Assembly (NCBI GenBank): GCA_910583835.1
Contig: CAJTYM010000038.1
Location: 1 to 43,706 of the forward strand
Reading direction: 5' to 3'
DNA from: an uncultured Lachnospiraceae bacterium
GTDB lineage: Bacteria > Bacillota > Clostridia > Lachnospirales > Lachnospiraceae
DNA: 43,706 bases
Shown here in pieces: positions 1 to 5,883 of this stretch (position 1 is its first letter; each line of letters starts with the position of its first letter). The notes under the pieces were generated by a model. That model searched no databases and was not told the DNA's origin. It worked only from the letters and a program-made list of their open reading frames with translations. The position numbers and the translations under genes were made by a program.

Positions 1-40
1 ATAAGTCTATAGGCTGTTTTGTACTTGCCTATAAACTTAT
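1..40. repeat. inverted repeat upstream of the block A operon
   Basis: The arm at 1-14 (ATAAGTCTATAGGC) and the arm at 27-40 (GCCTATAAACTTAT) are reverse complements except at one position, with a 12-base loop. The repeat ends 6 bases before the AGGAGG ribosome binding site (47-52) of the first gene. It could be an operator, a leader hairpin or a terminator of an upstream unit; no long T-run follows. It starts exactly at the window edge, so it may extend further left. Confidence 0.6.
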
Positions 41-61
41 TATACGAGGAGGTAGGTATGG

Positions 62-646
62 ATGGATTCGCTTGGCGTTATTCATGGAAGATTCCAAATG
101 CTTCATAAAGGTCATATGGAATATCTGCTTGCCGGAAAACAGCGGTGTGAACATTTGATTATAGGGATAGCTAATCCAGATGCGTCCTTGACAAAGTATA
201 GCAAAGCTAATCCACATCGTTCAGAATCGGCTGCCAACCCATTAACATACTTTGAACGGTATCAGATGATACAAGGGGCGTTAAAAGAATATGGCATAAA
301 TCAAGAATCATTTGATATCGTACCATTTCCAATTAATTATCCTGAGTTGCTGTTCAACTATGTGCCATTAAATGCACGGTATTATATATCGATATATGAT
401 GATTGGGGGGAGGAGAAAAAGAAGACGTTAGAAAGCCTTGGCTGTGATGTAGAGGTAATGTGGCGAAGGACGCCGGAGGAACGTTTCACGAGCGGAACGG
501 AAGTCCGCAAGCGCATTGCGAGCCATCAGCCATGGGAAGATTTAGTGCCAGAATATGTGCATGAATACACCATAGAGCATGGGATAGATATAAGAATATA
601 CGAAATGGCAAACCAAAGGTTGGAGAAAATAAATATAAGGGGATAA
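62..646 (+). CDS. NadM-like nucleotidyltransferase (NMN adenylyltransferase family)
   Basis: This 194-residue protein is predicted to transfer an AMP- or CMP-type nucleotidyl group to a phosphorylated substrate. Its closest recognisable relative is archaeal-type NMN adenylyltransferase NadM. Visible signatures are GRFQ (9-12), the HxGH nucleotide-binding motif HKGH (15-18), an NPLTYFER segment, and SGTEVRKR (144-151), matching the second conserved motif, followed by a W..LVP element as in NadM. Full length for the family. The start at 62 has AGGAGG at 47-52 with 9-base spacing; the ATG at 58 is in another frame. It is the first gene of a tight operon, 3 bases before the TIR-like/toroid gene. 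That setting makes housekeeping NAD synthesis unlikely to be its only role. The true substrate is unknown; a cytidylyltransferase activity is possible. Confidence 0.82.
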   Translation: MDSLGVIHGRFQMLHKGHMEYLLAGKQRCEHLIIGIANPDASLTKYSKANPHRSESAANPLTYFERYQMIQGALKEYGINQESFDIVPFPINYPELLFNYVPLNARYYISIYDDWGEEKKKTLESLGCDVEVMWRRTPEERFTSGTEVRKRIASHQPWEDLVPEYVHEYTIEHGIDIRIYEMANQRLEKINIRG

Positions 647-649
647 CGT

Positions 650-2461
650 ATGACGGATAAAAAGGGTACAAAAAGATACAAACCAAATTTGAAAAAGAAG
701 AAAATTATGTTAGGCTGCCCGGAAGATGCTGAGATTTTTCTGGAACCCATAAAAGAGGCGATTAAGCGATTTAATGACGAAAACAGCGAAAAGTTTAAAA
801 TTTCTCTCGAATTAAACCATTGGAAAGAGCAGGCGCATTCTTCGGCAGAAAATACTCAGAGTGCTATCAATAAACAGCTGTGCGATACTTGTGATTGTTT
901 AATAGCGTTATTTTATAAAACATGCGGTCATGCACTGACGAGTCGCAAACCCGGAACGTTTATGGAAATTGAGTATTTTAGAAATTGCGGGAAGCAGGTG
1001 TTTCTCTTTAGATACGAAGGAACTCTTGAGGTTGATCTTTCCAACCATGCTGAAACAGATGAAATAAAGAAATACTTCAATATGTTGGAAAAAGAAAAAA
1101 AGAATTTGTTTTTTAGTACCTATAATAATAAGGAAGATTTAAAGTCAAAAATTGTAAAGGAGTTATGTACATATTTTGGAAGAACTAAAAAAGGAAATTC
1201 TTCTACCAAAACAACAAAGAGAAAACACAACTATTCCGTTCAGGAACAAATGAGAGAACATATTCGCTTCTTTGATAAGTGGCTTGCAGTAGATTCAAGA
1301 AAATGGTCGTTTTCTTTTTTGGAAAAGGCAGAGAATCTTATTGAGGGTATGCAGGATGACGGTTCTGTGCAGTATTATATCGGTAAAACAGAAAGATTTC
1401 GCACAACGCCAACGGCTTCCACACTGGAAGCTTTGTATTTAGCAGATTTTTTACCAACGGAAGTATGCAAAATTATGCAGGACTGGGTATACAATTCTCG
1501 GCAAGATACCTGTGACGAACCAGGAACGGCGGAGAAATCTGTGGGCCATAAACCGGACGATAAAGATCAGCCGGGCTGGAGTTGGAATGAAGGAGTGTCT
1601 GTCTGGGCGACCAGTAAGGCTTTGGACACTTTAATTCTGACGAAATATTATGAAAGAGATGATGTATGTAAGAATCAAGAAATCATTAAAACAACACGCG
1701 CTGCCTTAGAATGGCTTGCAGAACAGCAATATCCTTCAGGCGGCTGGGGATTTCAATATGCGCCGGAGAAAGCGGCGTGTGAGGAAAGTGTAACGATGAC
1801 GGCGTTGGCACTGCGTGTAATCACAAGATTTCTTTTTGCTTCACCTCAGAATAAACATTTAAGTTTTGATAATAATTTGGAAAGAAAATTGAGTGTTGCA
1901 AAGAGTAAAGGAATTAATTATCTTATTAAGAATAAAAAAACAGATAAGAATGGTTATGTTTTCTGGGAATATGATGGCAAGCCGAGTTTGACGGGAACAG
2001 TTTGGGTACTGGATTTCCTTAACTTGGCAGTAGGGTGGGAAGCTGGCGAACTTAATAAATACCGTGAAGAAATTGCGAAATTCTGTATTAACAGCCTTCC
2101 TTCCACTCCCCAAGAATATGAAGGTTATAACGAGGAAGTATATTTTGTGGGTGGTGAGACAAAATATAAAACCATTGAGATATATAGCAAGTTTTATTCC
2201 TATATGCCTTACCATATCCCTGTTATTTTAAATTCCGGTGGGCATTTTTCTGAGTCAGAGCTGAAAAACGTAGAAGTTTGCATGTTAGCGTTAATTAAGG
2301 GGAAAGATGAGTATTGGAACGGCACAGATAAAAGTCTGGGGAACTATCAGCATCCGTCCTGCTTTGTCCGGGCGATGGCATTGTATGTAGTGGCATTTTG
2401 GATGAAATGGACCTGGAAAGAATTTTTGCCGGGTAGATTGCAGGGGGACTGGGAGGTATAA
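650..2461 (+). CDS. TIR-like/DUF4062-like domain fused to a prenyltransferase-type alpha/alpha toroid
   Basis: A 603-residue two-part protein. Residues about 16-180 form a predicted alpha/beta domain that resembles DUF4062/TIR-like modules: a first strand near 18-22, a CDCLIALFY strand near residues 80-90, then GTFMEIEYF and GKQVFLF, the pattern in which a conserved Glu precedes a strand. Residues about 195-603 carry repeats of the squalene-cyclase/prenyltransferase toroid kind, including GGWGFQY (364-370) after a WLAEQQ helix and further helix-G-W repeats. No signal peptide or membrane segment is seen. TIR-like domains often cleave or bind nucleotides in defence and signalling proteins, while toroids bind hydrophobic or peptide ligands. 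Which half senses and which acts is unknown. Second gene of the operon, 10 bases before the radical SAM gene. Family assignment of the N-terminal part is by pattern only. Confidence 0.7.
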   Translation: MTDKKGTKRYKPNLKKKKIMLGCPEDAEIFLEPIKEAIKRFNDENSEKFKISLELNHWKEQAHSSAENTQSAINKQLCDTCDCLIALFYKTCGHALTSRKPGTFMEIEYFRNCGKQVFLFRYEGTLEVDLSNHAETDEIKKYFNMLEKEKKNLFFSTYNNKEDLKSKIVKELCTYFGRTKKGNSSTKTTKRKHNYSVQEQMREHIRFFDKWLAVDSRKWSFSFLEKAENLIEGMQDDGSVQYYIGKTERFRTTPTASTLEALYLADFLPTEVCKIMQDWVYNSRQDTCDEPGTAEKSVGHKPDDKDQPGWSWNEGVSVWATSKALDTLILTKYYERDDVCKNQEIIKTTRAALEWLAEQQYPSGGWGFQYAPEKAACEESVTMTALALRVITRFLFASPQNKHLSFDNNLERKLSVAKSKGINYLIKNKKTDKNGYVFWEYDGKPSLTGTVWVLDFLNLAVGWEAGELNKYREEIAKFCINSLPSTPQEYEGYNEEVYFVGGETKYKTIEIYSKFYSYMPYHIPVILNSGGHFSESELKNVEVCMLALIKGKDEYWNGTDKSLGNYQHPSCFVRAMALYVVAFWMKWTWKEFLPGRLQGDWEV

Positions 2462-2471
2462 AAGTAAAATA

Positions 2472-3428
2472 ATGAAAAAAATAGATAATCCATTACGGAT
2501 AAAAGTTACGGGTTTGTGCAACAGAGATTGCAGTTTCTGCCATCATGAAGGCGGCGATAAGAATATAGAAGAAATTGTACCAGATATGGATCTGGCATAC
2601 AGTATCAAAGAATTGTGTCAGGAATTGCATATAAATTCTATAGCTTTAACGGGCGGCGAGCCGTTAAAACATTCTGATTTGCCAGGATTTGCACGTTTTT
2701 TGCACTCACAAGCAGGAATGAATAGATTATATATGACCACAAACGGAACCATACGCAAAGAAGCTGCGTTCTGGAGCGAACTTCAAAGTTGCGGTCTTCA
2801 AAAAGTCAATATCAGTGTTCCTGACGTTATGGCGGAATATAAGAAAAATCAAGCTGGTACGGCTTCCGAAGATATATTTCAGAATCAGCTTCAAAATATC
2901 AAAGAAATCAATAAACTTAATATTAATGTGGATATTAATGTAGTGGTATTTAGTGATAAGATGTATACCAGATATGTGGTAGACACCTTAAACACGTTAA
3001 AGAGGCAAGGGCTTTTATTCCACATTTATTTATTGCCAAACCTGACTGCCGGTAAATACGAACAGAGCATTAATGTGATAAATGAAGTGATTGAAGATAA
3101 GAAGTATACAAAACAGTATGTATCTATGGGAACGAATATCTCCAATGCAACGAAATGTTATCAGGATAGTGAAGGGAATCGGCTTTTTGTAAAGACGACT
3201 GAGAAAAATCATAAAACCTACCTTCTTTCAGGCCATTGTGATAAATGTAAATATAAAAATGAATGTTTGGAAGGGTTTTATGGCTTAAGGCTGGAAAAAA
3301 GAAATGGTATTTACTATATACGCACTTGTCTGTTAAATAATACGCCAGAGGCTTTAATACCGCTATCGGAGTTTGCTCAATCAAATGTATATGGTCTGTT
3401 ATTAAAGAAATGGGGAGGCCCTGTTTAA
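2472..3428 (+). CDS. MoaA-like radical SAM enzyme
   Basis: A 318-residue radical SAM protein. The CX3CX2C cluster motif is at Cys16, Cys20 and Cys23, and TGGEP at 60-64 is the SAM-contacting motif. The C-terminal region has Cys256, Cys259, Cys265 and Cys286, spaced like the auxiliary-cluster (twitch-type) region of MoaA, with a GLRL stretch between them. MoaA acts on GTP, so a nucleotide substrate is plausible here. However, no other molybdopterin gene is present, which argues against cofactor synthesis. The gene lies 10 bases after the toroid gene and 2 bases before the dikinase gene, so all four are probably co-transcribed. Radical SAM membership is secure; the substrate is not known. Confidence 0.85.
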   Translation: MKKIDNPLRIKVTGLCNRDCSFCHHEGGDKNIEEIVPDMDLAYSIKELCQELHINSIALTGGEPLKHSDLPGFARFLHSQAGMNRLYMTTNGTIRKEAAFWSELQSCGLQKVNISVPDVMAEYKKNQAGTASEDIFQNQLQNIKEINKLNINVDINVVVFSDKMYTRYVVDTLNTLKRQGLLFHIYLLPNLTAGKYEQSINVINEVIEDKKYTKQYVSMGTNISNATKCYQDSEGNRLFVKTTEKNHKTYLLSGHCDKCKYKNECLEGFYGLRLEKRNGIYYIRTCLLNNTPEALIPLSEFAQSNVYGLLLKKWGGPV

Positions 3429-3430
3429 TT

Positions 3431-5338
3431 ATGAAAAGAATCAGCAGTTTCGGAAATCATATCACAGCTAATTTATATGGCGGAAAGGCATACTGGCTCA
3501 ATTGGCTTTATGAGAAGAATATATCCGTGCCTCACAGTTTATTTATTCCGGTAAAAAAGTGTTCAGAGTTGGAAGAGATGAGAAAGGATGTTCATTTTAT
3601 CACAGAACTTCAAGAAAGTTTGCAGAATCATTTTGAAAATTCATCTTTATTTGCAGTTCGTTCTTCCGCATTGGATGAGGATGGATTTGTAAATAGTAAG
3701 GCAGGTTATTATTGCTCTTTGCTAAACGTCCATTCTATCAACGAAATTATAAATGCCATTAGCGGCATAGCGATTAATTTAAAGGATCATGAAAGGCTTG
3801 GAATAATTATTCAGGATATGATTCAGCCTGTAGTTTCTGGGGTATTGTTTTCTTCAAACCCTATTAATGGTAAAAAAGACAATCCGGTGATTTGTGTTAC
3901 GTCTGGAATAGGGGACAATTTGATGTCAGGATTGGAGAAAGGGGAAGAACTTCAATTAAAAATTGCAGAGGAAAAAATAGAGATTCCAAAATGGAAATCT
4001 GATATTAAACAAAGTGAATTGGAGAGTTTGGTTAAAACCGCAAAGAAAATTGAGAATGATTTAAATCTTCCAGTTGATATTGAATGGTGTATAGAGAAGA
4101 CTACCAGGAGAATTGTAATTTTACAATGCAGGCCTATGACGGGGCTTCTTGTCGAAAAGGATGAGATAGTGCCTGTGAATGCAGAAGCAATTAAGCATTT
4201 GCCTGATTATCTCGTAGGAAGTGATAAAATTCGTCTTCGTGAGATGGCGGAAGAAAATAATATTATGATTTCCAATGCATATCTTATGGTGCGTAGCTGC
4301 CGCACAATGCATGATTCAGATTTGGCATTTAATTACAAAAAGGCAGAATATCACAGTGGGTACAGTATTGTTCTTGTTTCTCCATCGCAAGTGGATGGAA
4401 AGGTGCAGCGTTTCTTTGTAGGGGAAAAAAAGAAAGTATACCGTGCGATAAAATGTCAGCGTTTTGGAGTTCGTGATTTGGCTGACTATAATCAGGTTGA
4501 GGTATGTTTACACGATTTGTTTCAAATTGTTGGAACAAACCAATGGGCTTGTTCTGCAATTATACAGGAAATACTTGACGCTGAGTATACAGGAATCATT
4601 AGAAAAATAACAGATGGTTTTGTAATTGAAATAGCAAAGGGGCATTTTCTGTCAAAAGGAATTATACCTATGACCTCATATTTGACGGATGATTCTGGAA
4701 GGGTTTCATACAGAAATGAGATTATGCAGAATAAATATATCAGTATTGTAGAAGGATGTGTTTTGGAACACCGTAATATAGAACCTGAAAAGATATCTAT
4801 CCCAGATATCTGTATAAAAAATATAATTAATAGTTTTAAGAACCTTTTATTGTCAAATCACATTATTGTAGAATTTGGTATATTGAATAACAAGCTGCTT
4901 ACCCCATATATCATAGATTGTATGCCGGAAGAAACGAAAGCCTCTGAAGTCACATTACAGACAATGGAACATGGTATTATATCAGGGGGAAATATGAAAG
5001 GAAGACTTGTCAAGCTTGATTTAGAGGATGATGGTAATGTATTTGATGTTCATTTTCATAATAGAATTGACGAAAAAGAATCTGTTGATAGAAATCTGAG
5101 TATTATTTTTTATGCAAAAATGCCAAGTATTCAATTATTAGATGTTTTGGGTCTTTATGACTCGGATAAAATAGCATTTGTGTTTGAAGAAGGAAGTATG
5201 CTTTGCCATCTTTCTGTACTGTTAAGGGAGAGAAAAATTCCAGCCATTCGTGGCATAAAAGAAGAATCACTAGAGGAGGGAGCGATGTATCAGTTGGATA
5301 CTTCTTTGAAAGTTCCGGTGATGAAACTCAAGAATTAA
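3431..5338 (+). CDS. RPH/PEP-synthase-like dikinase (ATP-grasp plus phosphohistidine swivel domain)
   Basis: A 635-residue protein in the order ATP-grasp (PEP/pyruvate-binding type, about 1-240), an unassigned middle domain (about 245-560), and a C-terminal swivelling phosphohistidine domain. AVRSSALDEDG (75-85) and QCRP (232-235) match the PPDK/PEP-synthase N-terminal domain. His593, in a CHLSVLLRERKIPAI segment, occupies the catalytic His position. The PEP-synthase TIM barrel is absent. This three-part order is that of rifampin phosphotransferase, where ATP is split and a phosphate passes through His to a small molecule held by the middle domain. I chose the ATG at 3431 because GGGGAGG (3412-3418) lies 12 bases upstream; an earlier in-frame ATG at 3410 has no such site. 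Last gene of the four-gene operon. Substrate unknown. Confidence 0.8.
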   Translation: MKRISSFGNHITANLYGGKAYWLNWLYEKNISVPHSLFIPVKKCSELEEMRKDVHFITELQESLQNHFENSSLFAVRSSALDEDGFVNSKAGYYCSLLNVHSINEIINAISGIAINLKDHERLGIIIQDMIQPVVSGVLFSSNPINGKKDNPVICVTSGIGDNLMSGLEKGEELQLKIAEEKIEIPKWKSDIKQSELESLVKTAKKIENDLNLPVDIEWCIEKTTRRIVILQCRPMTGLLVEKDEIVPVNAEAIKHLPDYLVGSDKIRLREMAEENNIMISNAYLMVRSCRTMHDSDLAFNYKKAEYHSGYSIVLVSPSQVDGKVQRFFVGEKKKVYRAIKCQRFGVRDLADYNQVEVCLHDLFQIVGTNQWACSAIIQEILDAEYTGIIRKITDGFVIEIAKGHFLSKGIIPMTSYLTDDSGRVSYRNEIMQNKYISIVEGCVLEHRNIEPEKISIPDICIKNIINSFKNLLLSNHIIVEFGILNNKLLTPYIIDCMPEETKASEVTLQTMEHGIISGGNMKGRLVKLDLEDDGNVFDVHFHNRIDEKESVDRNLSIIFYAKMPSIQLLDVLGLYDSDKIAFVFEEGSMLCHLSVLLRERKIPAIRGIKEESLEEGAMYQLDTSLKVPVMKLKN

Positions 5339-5340
5339 AG

Positions 5341-5728
5341 ATGAAAAAAGTGTCAATTATCATTCCCTGTTATAACGCAGAGGAATATTTTTCGCAGTAC
5401 CTGGAATCACTGATTCACCAGAGCATAGGATTTGAAAATCTGGACAGATTGCCAGACAGTATGGCACGGAGATTATCTAGTAAGAGGGAATTCTTAGAGC
5501 AGGTTTAAATGTGGTTTATAGAGGGACATGCCTGTGAAGAACCCTCTTTTTTATTGAGACTCTGTATTTGCCGAAAGCTGTGAATTAAAGCTGGAAGAGG
5601 AGCTGCTTCAGGGAATGCGGCGGACAGTGAGGGAAGAAGCGCCGACATATAGAAGCAATAAATATCTGGGAAGCCCAACGTTCGAGTACCGGAAATATCT
5701 GGAACTTATAGATAAACGGAGAAAATAA
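5341..5728 (+). pseudogene. decayed GT2 glycosyltransferase gene (copy of 19511-20488)
   Basis: The first about 105 bases match the start of the intact GT2 gene at 19511 closely, and the last about 180 bases match its end. Between them three internal segments are missing, corresponding roughly to 19616-19832, 19865-20012 and 20085-20311. A CAG codon has become an in-frame TAA (near 5506), and one T is lost in a TGTATTTTGCC stretch. The remnant is 388 bases against 978 for the intact gene. It begins two bases after the dikinase stop. The following about 60 bases also resemble the region after the intact copy. No functional enzyme can be made from it. Confidence 0.88.
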
Positions 5729-5754
5729 AAATAAAAGAAATTAACGGAAATCTG

Positions 5755-5783
5755 CTGATTTTTCATTCCTTATGTAGTAAAAT
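5755..5783 (+). promoter_or_regulatory. possible promoter before the TPR-GT4-SGNH gene
   Basis: CTGATT (5755-5760) and TAAAAT (5778-5783) are 17 bases apart. The stretch aligns with the region before 20600, where the same spacing is kept with TAGAAT. The -35 element is poor, so this is a candidate only. It lies in the 155-base gap between the GT2 remnant and the gene starting at 5884; I see nothing else in that gap. Confidence 0.3.
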
Positions 5784-5883
5784 ATTAAGAGGATTCCCAG
5801 GTGTTATGAGAATTTGAGGTATGAGTTCTTAGGTTCTGCGTTCAAAAGGGAAGAATATATTTAAAAGGAATGAGGATATAGAT

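Noticed and set aside
19..46. Promoter TTGTAC...TATACG before the first gene
   Set aside because: The -10-like element touches the ribosome binding site, so a transcript would start after it; the inverted repeat explains the stretch better.
2472..3428. Viperin-like antiviral radical SAM enzyme
   Set aside because: The spacing of the first three cysteines fits many families, and the C-terminal Cys256/259/265/286 set points to a MoaA-like auxiliary cluster instead.
3431..5338. True PEP synthase supplying PEP to the PEP mutase
   Set aside because: The PEP/pyruvate-binding barrel is missing and the His domain is C-terminal, as in RPH; the two genes are also in separate operons.
5203..5508. 101-codon frame spanning the dikinase end and the next gene
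   Set aside because: It joins an out-of-frame part of the dikinase gene to the decayed GT2 start, so it is a product of the junction, not a gene.
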